Part shown: one piece after another, positions 7,367 through 15,900 of the stretch
Numbering within the stretch: position 1 is the first letter of the stretch
Layout: every line of letters begins with the position of its first letter
Assembly: GCA_013298545.1 (NCBI GenBank)
Contig: JAAFIA010000050.1
Coordinates: forward strand, 1-35,299
Length of the DNA stretch: 35,299 nucleotides
Reading direction: 5' to 3'
Origin: Bacteroidota bacterium
Lineage (GTDB): Bacteria > Bacteroidota > Bacteroidia > Palsa-965
Made by a program: the position numbers and the translations under genes
Notes under the pieces: generated by a model
Told to the model about the DNA's origin: nothing
What the model saw: the letters and a program-made list of their open reading frames with translations, nothing else
Databases searched by the model: none

Positions 7367-7978
7367 ATGAAAATTATTTGCATTGGCCGCAATTATGCCG
7401 AGCATGCCAAAGAAATGAATCAACCTGTTCCTACCGAACCTGTTGTTTTTTTGAAACCTGAAACGGCTGTCATCAAAGACAATCAACCCTTTTGGTACCC
7501 TGAATTTTCGCAAGATATTCACCATGAAGTGGAATTGATTATTCGGATTACGAAACTTGGTCGTTACATAGCGCCGGAATTTGCTTCGCGTTATTACGAT
7601 GAAATTGGTATTGGCATTGATTTTACGGCGCGCGATATTCAAGCACAATGCAAAGCCAAAGGTTTGCCTTGGGAAAAAGCAAAAGCGTTTGATGGTTCTG
7701 CGCCGGTTGGAACATTTTTCCCGAAAACAAAATTTGCAGACTTGAATGCTATTGGTTTTCATCTCGATGTGAATGGCAAAACGGTTCAGCGCGGCAATAC
7801 GAAAGATTTGCTTTTTACGTTTGATCAATTGGTAAGTCATGTATCGCAATACTTCACACTCAAATCGGGCGATTATATTTTTACAGGAACGCCTGAAGGT
7901 GTTGGCCCAGTTCATCGTGGCGATCGGTTGACGGCTTATCTCGAAAACGAAAAAGCCTTAGATTTTGAAGTAAAATGA
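7367..7978 (+). CDS. Fumarylacetoacetate hydrolase family protein (acylpyruvase-like)
   Basis: The 203-residue product is a compact FAH-domain protein like YcgM/FAHD1, which hydrolyse or decarboxylate acylpyruvates and oxaloacetate with a divalent metal. It starts MKIICIGRNYAEHAKEMN, the usual N-terminus of short FAH proteins. Metal ligands are visible in HHEVELII (two glutamates) and in GIDFTARDIQ (aspartate). The family motifs KAFDGSAPVG and FTGTPEGVGPV follow. The substrate cannot be told from sequence. Its stop codon overlaps the start of the M23/L,D-transpeptidase gene by four bases (ATGA), so the two are co-translated. Confidence 0.88.
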   Translation: MKIICIGRNYAEHAKEMNQPVPTEPVVFLKPETAVIKDNQPFWYPEFSQDIHHEVELIIRITKLGRYIAPEFASRYYDEIGIGIDFTARDIQAQCKAKGLPWEKAKAFDGSAPVGTFFPKTKFADLNAIGFHLDVNGKTVQRGNTKDLLFTFDQLVSHVSQYFTLKSGDYIFTGTPEGVGPVHRGDRLTAYLENEKALDFEVK

Positions 7979-9222
7979 GGCCTCGCTCCTATTTGTTTTT
8001 GCTGGTTGTTTTTGTGTCTGGATGGATGAGTTTTTGCTCATCTGGAACACGTCATGACACACCGCTTCAAAAACCCAAACAGGATAAAGACACCGCGTTG
8101 CTTGCAGCCGATTCATCAAACAACAATCCGCTTGCTCCCTTTTTCGACACCCTCTTAACCAATGGTTTTGATTTTCCGTTTGGTGATGGCGACGGCGGCG
8201 GGACTTACACTTCTGGTGATGGAAAAAAATTTACGGGTTGGTATATTGCCACGCATACAGGCGAAAATTATTCGCTAGGTGTGCATACGGGCGAAGATTG
8301 GAACGGAAATGGCGGCGGCAATACCGATCTTGGACAACCCGTTTATGCCGTTGCGCGTGGGCGCGTGCTTGCGTCCGAAGATTTTGGTGCGCCTTGGGGA
8401 AATGTCATTTTAATCGAACATCACTACCTCGAAAATGGTGCACCGAAAATCGTGTATTCACTTTATGCGCATTTAGAAAAACGGTTGGTCGAAAAAGGGA
8501 TTGTTATCAATCGGCGGCAGCAACTGGGAACCATCGGAACTGGTGGTGGTGCATATCCCGCTCATTTGCATTTAGAAATTCGGATGGCAAATATGAAGGA
8601 TTACGAAACAACGTATTGGCCTTCTAATTTCAACAAGGATAGCAAATGGGTTTTGGAACATTATGAAGAACCATCGAAATTTATTCGGGCGCATCGCAGT
8701 ACACTTGTTCCGGCTAAAGCAGAAAAAATACTGATCGCGTTTAAAAATAAGTATCGTATGTATTTGTATGTAAATGGTTCGCTCAAAAAAACGTACATCA
8801 TCGGACTTGGTCAAGAACCTATTGGCCACAAGCAACAACAAGGCGATAATAGAACGCCGGAAGGCGAATATAAAATCATACAAAAATCGCGTGGGCCGTT
8901 TGAAGGTGCTTATGGTGCGTATCTCGGTGTGGCTTGGATGCGGTTAAACTATCCGAATAATTTTGATGCGGCTATTGGTTTGCAAAAAAAATGGATCACG
9001 CAAGCACAACACGATGTGATTGTGAATGCAAACAAAGCAGGTAAAGAACCATTAAAAACCACCAAACTGGGCGGTGGTATTGGCATTCATGGTTGGGCGG
9101 GCAACTGGCCTGGCAACGACAAGCAAGATTTAACGTGGGGCTGTATCAGTTTACAGAATACCAAACTGGATGATTTGTACAAAGAAGTAGATGTGGGTAC
9201 AAAAATTTTAATTCGTCCCTAA
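7975..9222 (+). CDS. M23 endopeptidase fused to L,D-transpeptidase (YkuD)
   Basis: This 415-residue protein appears to join two peptidoglycan enzymes. The N-terminus is a signal sequence (about residues 5-20); a cysteine follows at 21, but the lipobox is poor. An M23 (LytM-type) domain spans about residues 85-210, with HTGEDW (His104 and Asp108), YSLYAHLE and HLHLEI (His197, His199) supplying zinc and catalytic residues. The second domain (about 250-415) is a YkuD-like L,D-transpeptidase with GNRTP-like DNRTPEGEY, GIHGW (His372) and the nucleophile in TWGCISLQN (Cys390). M23 enzymes cut cross-links, while YkuD enzymes form L,D cross-links or attach proteins. A single polypeptide with both could cut and re-link. 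Its 3' end overlaps the convergent AlkP gene by four bases. Confidence 0.85.
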   Translation: MRPRSYLFLLVVFVSGWMSFCSSGTRHDTPLQKPKQDKDTALLAADSSNNNPLAPFFDTLLTNGFDFPFGDGDGGGTYTSGDGKKFTGWYIATHTGENYSLGVHTGEDWNGNGGGNTDLGQPVYAVARGRVLASEDFGAPWGNVILIEHHYLENGAPKIVYSLYAHLEKRLVEKGIVINRRQQLGTIGTGGGAYPAHLHLEIRMANMKDYETTYWPSNFNKDSKWVLEHYEEPSKFIRAHRSTLVPAKAEKILIAFKNKYRMYLYVNGSLKKTYIIGLGQEPIGHKQQQGDNRTPEGEYKIIQKSRGPFEGAYGAYLGVAWMRLNYPNNFDAAIGLQKKWITQAQHDVIVNANKAGKEPLKTTKLGGGIGIHGWAGNWPGNDKQDLTWGCISLQNTKLDDLYKEVDVGTKILIRP

Positions 9223-11783
9223 TTCGTTTGTTGGTTGCGGTTGCGGTATAAATTTTCCTGAACGGCTTCTACCATTTTCACGGGGTCTAGCTCATCGTTG
9301 ATGAACAAGGCGATGTTCTCTGCTTGCTCTAACGGACTTGCAATGACATCGGTGTAATTGACATACATCACTTCGACATGTGGTTGCGCTTTGATCCATG
9401 CGATGGCTTTTTCGCTTTGCTTGTGCATGGCATCGGCCATTGTTACTGGAAACACTTTTTGTGTAACGGCTTTTTGTTGCCCAATCATTTTTTGTTGTGA
9501 GCTGATTACTTCGTTCAGATCGCGTTGCATATACATGATTTTGTAGCGGAATGTTTGCGGCAAAAACTGCAACAATGGAGCAACAACTTTCAAGGCTTTT
9601 CCAGAAGCGTTTTTCACCCATGAATTGTCTTGGTGAATACGTTTCACACGATCGTCTTCTAAATAACCATGCGGATTATTTTCATCTTTCACGCGGAGAT
9701 TATCGGTCATAATTTCAAGACCACCTGCGCGAAGCATTTGCATCATCATGGAAGTACCAGAACGCGGCAATCCAGAAACGATATAAATTGTTCCGCGAAT
9801 ATTTTGTGCTACGAAGGTTTGATGGTAGGCCGCTTTTTCGGGTTGATTCAATTTGTTTTTATACAAATCGGCAAGCCAAGTATGTGCGCGTCTTGCTCCT
9901 GGCATTTGTGCAACGCAAACAGAAAAAGCGTGTGCGGCGCGTTCGTAATCGCCCGTTTTATAGAGTGCTTCGCCAAGATGATAATGTGCGCCTGGAAACT
10001 GAAACAATAAACCAACTGCATTCAATGCTTCGTCGATGGCAATTTCAAATTTGTCTTGTCGTAAAGCGGCCAAGGCCAATCCATGATGCGCACGTGCATT
10101 TTCAGAATCGATGGCAAGCGCGCGTATGTATGCACGTTCGGCATCATGCCAATTGCGCGTAGCAATATAAACTTGTCCGATGAGCATGTGCAGGCCGGGC
10201 AAATGTGCAACTGAATTTTCAGCTTTGCGCAAAAACTCCAATGCACGTCGCGGTTTATTTTCCGAAAACAAAATTGAGCCTTCTAAAAAATCGAGTTGCG
10301 GCATGTTGCGCGCTTGTCGGTCGAGCTTTCTTAACGCATCGACAATCCGGCGTGTATCAGCAGTTCGGTTTAGTTGTTGGTAGGCAAACGCGAGACGTAA
10401 GCCATACCGAAATGTGTCGGGCGCAGCGGCATATAATTCTTCCAAGATAGGAACCGCTTGTTCTACTCTTCGTGTGGAAAGAAAAACACGAGCGAGGTAA
10501 AAGCGGCTTTCGCGACGCACACGTTCGCCCGCTTCGGTATCGTTTTCGTCCAATGCTTCGATATAACCCAAATCGACGAGTTGTTTTAATGCTTCTTGTG
10601 CCGCCCACGGATCTTCGCGCAATTCGCCAGCGTGTTGTCCATCGCTTCCAGCAATACTTTCCCACGAATCAATAAATTCGACAGGACGTATTTCTTCGAG
10701 AATTTCGGCATGTGCTTGGCCGTCCATATCGCGGCCCACTGGCAACCCGAAGAGGTGTAAAATAGTTGGTGTAATGTTGAGCAGTGTTGCACCAAAAACA
10801 CGTTCGTCTTTTTTAATGGCTGGACCACTGACACAGAAAATACCGTAAGGCGCATGTTCTAATGCAGGAGCAGCGGGATCATCGGGCAATGCGCGTGGAC
10901 GCAAATGATCGGAATGGAACCCATGATCGGAGACGAGTACAAACGTTGCATCGGGGCCAGCCAATTCCATGAGGCGTTCGAGCATCATGTCGTGAAAACG
11001 ATAAGCCGAATTGATGACGTTTTTGTACAATTCATATTGTTCGGCATTGGCATCTTCCATTTTGGGTGGATGAAACCGCATAAACGTATGGCTAAACAAA
11101 TCGATTTCGTTGAGGTAAAGGGCGAGGAATTCCCATTCTTGGTTTTGAAGAATCCAAGTTGCAGCAGCATGCAAACTCGATCCGTTTGCGAGTAATGCGG
11201 CAATGCTAGCAAGTGATTTATCTTTTTCTTGATCGATTTTTATAGCCTCTGGAACAAATGGAATGAGGTGCGCAAAAGATAATTCGCCCGGATGAACACG
11301 TAGTTGCGCAAGTGTATCTTCGAGCGATTTGGGGTGGATGCAATTTTCTGTTAGCGGCCAAGGTTCGTTGACGGAAGCGCGTGGTTTGGCAAACTGGTTG
11401 GAGACATAAACGCCGTCGATCGGTTCTGCGGGATGGCTGGGCCACCAGCCCACGACATGCGATTTGATGTTATTTTGTGCGAGGATATTCCAAATGGCTT
11501 TGACATTGCGGGAAGTAACGGAAACAGGTCTTACTTTTCCGGTATTGGGGTCGGGTTCTGCAAAGCCCAGAATGCCGTGTTTATCGGCGGTTTTACCAGT
11601 AGCAATGGATGTCCAAAGCATGGGCGAGAGTGGCGGATCGAGGGTGGCGATATTTCCCATCACCCCATTTTCGATCAGGCGTTTGAGGGCGGGCATCTGG
11701 CCAGAATCGAGGAGTGGGTGAATGATTTTCCAATCAGCGGCATCCCAACCGAGGAGAATGAGTTTTTTAGCTTTTCGGTTCAT
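9219..11783 (-). CDS. AlkP-superfamily phosphodiesterase-TPR-sulfotransferase fusion
   Basis: The 854-residue protein has three parts. Residues 1-375 are an alkaline-phosphatase-superfamily hydrolase of the type I phosphodiesterase/nucleotide pyrophosphatase kind. Likely metal ligands are Asp14 (GWDAADW), the nucleophile region PLSPMLWTSIATG, Asp228/His232 (NEIDLFSH), Asp286/His287 (SDHGFHSD) and His310 (LEHAPYG). Residues about 420-650 are a run of TPR helices, including GAHYHLGEALYKTGDYERAA. Residues about 662-850 resemble a sulfotransferase, starting VSGLPRSGTSMMMQML (about 669-684), the PAPS-phosphate-binding loop. There is no signal peptide, so a cytosolic enzyme is likely. The substrate is unknown. 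The gene overlaps the upstream 60-residue gene by 17 bases, suggesting coupled translation. Confidence 0.8.
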   Translation of the reverse strand: MNRKAKKLILLGWDAADWKIIHPLLDSGQMPALKRLIENGVMGNIATLDPPLSPMLWTSIATGKTADKHGILGFAEPDPNTGKVRPVSVTSRNVKAIWNILAQNNIKSHVVGWWPSHPAEPIDGVYVSNQFAKPRASVNEPWPLTENCIHPKSLEDTLAQLRVHPGELSFAHLIPFVPEAIKIDQEKDKSLASIAALLANGSSLHAAATWILQNQEWEFLALYLNEIDLFSHTFMRFHPPKMEDANAEQYELYKNVINSAYRFHDMMLERLMELAGPDATFVLVSDHGFHSDHLRPRALPDDPAAPALEHAPYGIFCVSGPAIKKDERVFGATLLNITPTILHLFGLPVGRDMDGQAHAEILEEIRPVEFIDSWESIAGSDGQHAGELREDPWAAQEALKQLVDLGYIEALDENDTEAGERVRRESRFYLARVFLSTRRVEQAVPILEELYAAAPDTFRYGLRLAFAYQQLNRTADTRRIVDALRKLDRQARNMPQLDFLEGSILFSENKPRRALEFLRKAENSVAHLPGLHMLIGQVYIATRNWHDAERAYIRALAIDSENARAHHGLALAALRQDKFEIAIDEALNAVGLLFQFPGAHYHLGEALYKTGDYERAAHAFSVCVAQMPGARRAHTWLADLYKNKLNQPEKAAYHQTFVAQNIRGTIYIVSGLPRSGTSMMMQMLRAGGLEIMTDNLRVKDENNPHGYLEDDRVKRIHQDNSWVKNASGKALKVVAPLLQFLPQTFRYKIMYMQRDLNEVISSQQKMIGQQKAVTQKVFPVTMADAMHKQSEKAIAWIKAQPHVEVMYVNYTDVIASPLEQAENIALFINDELDPVKMVEAVQENLYRNRNQQTN

Positions 11784-11949
11784 CGGGTAGCGGTTTTGGC
11801 GGATTTTGACTTAGCCATTCGGCACGTTTTTTCCGCCATTGCAGGAGGCCTTCGGCACCAAGCGCAAGCAGGCCCAATGAGCCTTCTAGTGGCACTTCAT
11901 AGGTCTTTGGGGGTAGGTTTTCAGCCTTGTTATTCGAAGGATCAGACAT
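11767..11949 (-). CDS. Small conserved-looking protein preceding the AlkP fusion gene
   Basis: Sixty residues starting MSDPSNNKAENLPPKTYEVP. The core EGSLGLLALGAEGLLQWRKKR is a short hydrophobic helix followed by a basic stretch, and the C-terminus is proline-rich. It is too short and mild in hydrophobicity to call a membrane protein with certainty. I recall similar small proteins in Bacteroidota, but no function. The frame is open to 12054, but a TATCTTTG element at 11961-11954 sits just upstream of ATG 11949, so that start is preferred. Its end overlaps the AlkP-TPR-sulfotransferase start by 17 bases, suggesting one operon and perhaps a joint function. Confidence 0.6.
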   Translation of the reverse strand: MSDPSNNKAENLPPKTYEVPLEGSLGLLALGAEGLLQWRKKRAEWLSQNPPKPLPDEPKS

Positions 11950-11953
11950 GGGG

Positions 11954-11961
11954 CAAAGATA
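11954..11961 (-). promoter_or_regulatory. -7 promoter element, 4 bases before the 60-residue gene
   Basis: On the minus strand TATCTTTG is a perfect TAnnTTTG match, followed by CCCC and the ATG at 11949. With the usual distance to the transcription start, the mRNA would begin at or next to the start codon. No clear -33 TTTG was found. Confidence 0.45.
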
Positions 11962-12044
11962 CTCGCACGAAGCAGAGAATAGAATTTTTGAATTGGTGAA
12001 ATAATTTTTTTCATAAAAAATGAACAGTCGTACTAATTTCCTCT

Positions 12045-12052
12045 TATCTTGC
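12045..12052 (+). promoter_or_regulatory. Candidate -7 element of the cold-shock gene
   Basis: TATCTTGC, followed by AC, is one base away from the common TAnnTTTG form and lies 32 bases before the ATG at 12085. A -33 box is not evident. The short leader would be about 25-28 bases, unlike the long structured cspA leader of enteric bacteria. Confidence 0.35.
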
Positions 12053-12084
12053 ACAAATTATTTACCAACAACAGTTCAATTACA

Positions 12085-12282
12085 ATGAAAACAGGAACAA
12101 TTAAATTCTTTAATGCAACCAAAGGTTATGGTTTCATTACAGATGATGAGTCGAAATCAGAAGTTTTCGTTCACATCACAGGTCTTATTGATCAACCGGT
12201 TAACACAGGCGACAAAGTAACCTATGAAATAATCGAAGGTCGTAAAGGACAAAATGCAGTCAACGTCAAGAAAGCTTCTTGA
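12085..12282 (+). CDS. Cold-shock domain protein
   Basis: Sixty-five residues forming one cold-shock domain, a five-stranded nucleic-acid-binding barrel that acts as an RNA chaperone. It begins MKTGTIKFFNATKGYGFI, where KGYGFI is RNP1, and then has VFVHIT as RNP2. It ends in the usual EGRKGQNAVNVKKA. The open frame extends to 12049 but ATG 12085 gives the standard start and length. It stands alone, between the divergent 60-residue gene and a strong terminator at 12301. Confidence 0.93.
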   Translation: MKTGTIKFFNATKGYGFITDDESKSEVFVHITGLIDQPVNTGDKVTYEIIEGRKGQNAVNVKKAS

Positions 12283-12300
12283 TTACTGTCTGTATAGATT

Positions 12301-12333
12301 AAAAAATCCCGCAAAGAATGCGGGATTTTTTTT
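12301..12333. terminator. Bidirectional intrinsic terminator
   Basis: AATCCCGC pairs with GCGGGATT around a short loop, with an A run on the left and a T run on the right. It can end both the cold-shock gene (plus) and the GNAT gene (minus, stop at 12350). Confidence 0.85.
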
Positions 12334-12349
12334 GCCTTGTTGTTGGTAG

Positions 12350-12919
12350 TTATTCAAAATTAGTCGTGTACGTTTTTCGGTGCAATGTAAAATGGTAGGA
12401 GTCCAAAAATTTACCATTGAAAAAAAAGTTTTGTTTGAAATGGGCTTCTTGCACAAATTTATTTTTGAGCAACAATTGGTTTGATGGATGATTTTCGGGA
12501 TCGGTGATGGCTTCGAGTGTATGTAGGTTCATTTGGTTGAATCCAAATTTCAAAACTGCTTCGATAGCTTCCTGCATCATTCCTTGTCGTTGAAATTGCG
12601 GGAGCAGCATATAACCGATTTCGGCGCGGCGGTGTTCACTTTTGTAGTTAAATATTCCGATCGATCCGATGAGTTGATTTTTTTCGGGTAGAATAATTCC
12701 CCACCAAATTCCTGTTTCATTTAGCAATAAGGAATCGAGCATTTCGATGACAGGAATAACGTCATTGGGTTCTTTTGCGGGGGGGCGGGGTACAAAACGC
12801 ATGGCTTCTTCATTTGAACGAAGTAGAAAAAAATCATGCAGGTATTCATTCGTAGGTTTGCGAAGCAGTAAACGTTTTGTCTTTAGTTCTGTAAAGGGTA
12901 GAAAAGGATTTTTGTGCAT
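12350..12919 (-). CDS. GNAT acetyltransferase, RimJ/RimL-like
   Basis: The 189-residue product looks like a GNAT enzyme of the RimJ/RimL type, which transfers acetyl from acetyl-CoA to a protein N-terminus or a small amine. The N-terminal strand LKTKRLLLRKPTNEYLHDFF is typical. IGSIGIFNYKSEHRRAEIGYML carries the central strand, and PQFQRQGMMQEAIEAVLKFGF supplies the acetyl-CoA-binding Q-x-x-G-x-x element (here RQGMMQEA). LHTLEAITDPENHPSNQLL is the last conserved block. The start lies 10 bases after the dnaE stop, so it is likely co-transcribed with dnaE. The substrate is unknown. Confidence 0.88.
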   Translation of the reverse strand: MHKNPFLPFTELKTKRLLLRKPTNEYLHDFFLLRSNEEAMRFVPRPPAKEPNDVIPVIEMLDSLLLNETGIWWGIILPEKNQLIGSIGIFNYKSEHRRAEIGYMLLPQFQRQGMMQEAIEAVLKFGFNQMNLHTLEAITDPENHPSNQLLLKNKFVQEAHFKQNFFFNGKFLDSYHFTLHRKTYTTNFE

Positions 12920-12929
12920 GGCTGAAGTG

Positions 12930-15900
12930 CTAATTTAATTTCCATTCTGCTTCTGGGATTTCAACTTTTAACGCTTCTAAAAACAACCGATCGGGCTTTA
13001 CTTTTATGCGGCGCGAGGGCAAATCGACTTTTACATTTTCAACAGTATCGTAAATACTGAAACGCAGTTGGCATTGGCCAGGATATTTAGCAACAAGGCC
13101 ATTCATGCGATTGATGAGTTCATCGTTTACACTAGCGAGCGGAATGGAGAGTGTTACTTGTTTGGCTTTTTTATCGAGTGCTTCACTCAACAATTCCATA
13201 CTGGCAATTTTCAATTCAAGATTTTCGGCATTTCCAAAACGTTCTTGTACGCGTCCTTTGATGATGACAAACAATCCGGCGGTTAGAATGAAGGATTTGA
13301 ATTTCACATAATCATCGCCAAAGAGTGCAAACTCGAATGAGTCGGAATAATCTTCTAGGTAAAACGTACCAAAAGGTTTTCCCATTTTGGTCATTTTATG
13401 TTGAACGCTGGTAATCATTCCACCGACCGTTAATTCGCGGTTTCTATTTTTGGGCAGGTCTTTGAGTTCGGAAACGGGATGTGTTGTAAAGGCATCCATT
13501 TCGATGCGGTAATCGTCGAGTGGATGGCCAGAAATATAAATTCCGACAACATCTTTTTCGAAGCGTAATTTTTCAAGTGTTCCCCATGTTTCGGTTTGTG
13601 GAATGGTTGGAAGCGGCATTTCGATATCGTCGCCGCCCATATCAAAGAGTGAAACTTGGGAAGAGTTTTTATTTTCTTGGTGGGCTTGTCCGTATCGAAT
13701 AATTTTTTCTAAAAAAGTGGAAGATCCTTCACCATTTTCGGGTCTAAAAAATACGGCACGGTGCATTTCGGAGAATGAATCAAAAGCGCCGGCATAAACG
13801 AGGTTTTCGAATGTTTTTCGGTTTGCTGCGCGGAGGTTGACGCGTTGAACGAGGTCGAAGATATTCTTGTAATTTCCATTGGCACGTTCTTCGATCATGG
13901 TTTGAACAGCATTCTCCCCTACTCCTTTAATGGCAGCAAGTCCGAAACGAATTTGGCCTTGTTGATTGACTGAAAAATGCATCATGGATTCGTTGATATC
14001 TGGGCCAAGAACAGGAATACCAATGCGTTTGGATTCTTCCATGAAGAATGTAATTTTATCGATGTTGCTCAGGTTGTGCGTAAGTACCGAAGCCATGTAT
14101 TCGGCTGGATAATGCGCTTTGAGGTAAGCTGTTTGGTAGGCAACAAACGCATAACAAGTTGAGTGCGATTTGTTGAATGCATATTGCGCAAATGCTTCCC
14201 AGTCTGTCCAGACTTTTTCGCAGACTTTGGTATCTAAATTTTTTGCTTTCGCCCCCTCCATGAATTTGCCTTTCATTTTATCGAGCGTAGCGCGGTCTTT
14301 TTTGCCCATTGCTTTGCGGAGTACATCGGCATCGCCTTTGGAGAATCCAGCTAGTTTTTGGGAGAGCAACATGACCTGTTCTTGATAGACGGTAATACCG
14401 TATGTATCGTTGAGGTATTCTTCCATTTCTGGAAGGTCGTAGGTAATGGGTTCTCGTCCGTGCTTACGCGCGATGAAGTTTGGGATGTATTCGAGCGGGC
14501 CTGGGCGATAGAGAGCGTTCATGGCAATCAGGTCTTCGAATTTATCGGGTTTGAGTTCGCGTAGGTATTTTTGCATACCAGCAGACTCAAATTGGAATGT
14601 TCCGTTTGTTTCGGCGCGTTGATAGAGTTCGAATGTTTTTTGGTCGTTGAGCGGAATTTCATCGATTGAAATCGAAATGCCATGATTTTCTTTAATCATA
14701 ACAAGTGCATCGCGAATGATGGTGAGGGTTTTTAAGCCCAGAAAGTCCATTTTAATGACGCCAGCATCTTCGATTACTTTACCGTCGTATTGGGTAATTA
14801 AGAGCGTACTTTCTTTTGATGTTGCAACGGGAATAATTTCGGTGAGGTCTTTAGGGGCGATGATAATTCCGGCGGCGTGAATGCCTGTACCGCGCACCGA
14901 TCCTTCTAGGACAAGGGCTTCTTTGAGGACACGTGCGGGCAAATCATTTCCTTTGAGAACTTCGCGAAGTTTTTTGACGTTTTCTAATTCGTCGCCGCCC
15001 AATCCTTCTTTTTCTTTTAGACTTTTCTCGCCATCGATTGGTGCGGTCAGCACGCGATTGAGTTCGATACCGGGCCGTTCGGGGACCATTTTGGCGAGGT
15101 AGTTGGATTGATCGAGTGGCAAATCCATGACGCGCGCCACATCTTTGATGGACATTTTGGCGGCCATTGTTCCGTATGTAACAATTTGCGCAACTTGATT
15201 TTGTCCGTATTTCTCAACAACGTAGTCAATTACTTTTTGCCGTCCTTCATCATCAAAATCGGTATCAATATCGGGCATTGATTTACGATCTGGATTGAGA
15301 AAACGTTCGAAGAGGAGGTTGTACTTGATGGGATCGATGTTTGTGATACCAATGCAATAGGCCACAGCCGATCCAGCCGCGGAACCCCGTCCAGGACCAA
15401 TGAGAACACCAATATCTCTTCCGTGATTGATGAAATCTTGGACAATGAGGAAATAGCCAGCAAAGCCCATTGTTCGGATGGTGAACAATTCAAAGTCGAG
15501 TCGTTCTTTGACTTCTGGGGCAATGTCGGTATATCTTTTTTTTGCGCCTTCGTAGGTGAGGTGATAGAGGTATGCGTCTTGGTCATCGAACCCTACAGGA
15601 ATTTTGTAATGCGGGAGTAAAATATCCTGCTTGAGTTTGAGTGGCTCTATCTTGCTTACAATTTCGTTTGTATTGTCAATGGCTTGAGGAAGATCGCTGA
15701 AGAGTTCGGTCATCTCTTCGGTTGTTTTGAAATAGAATTGATCGTTCCAGAAAGCGAAGCGTTTACCTTTCATGGATTCGTCTTCGCCGAATTCTTTCAT
15801 GGTTGGGGTGCTTTGCTTTTCGCCGGTGTTGATACAGAGCAAAATATCGTGAGCATTATAATCTTCGACATCGACATAATGTGAGTCGTTTGATGCGATT

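Noticed and set aside
11433-11999. A 188-residue open frame on the plus strand opposite the AlkP gene
   Set aside because: It is antisense to a gene with clear enzyme motifs and shows no domain features of its own.
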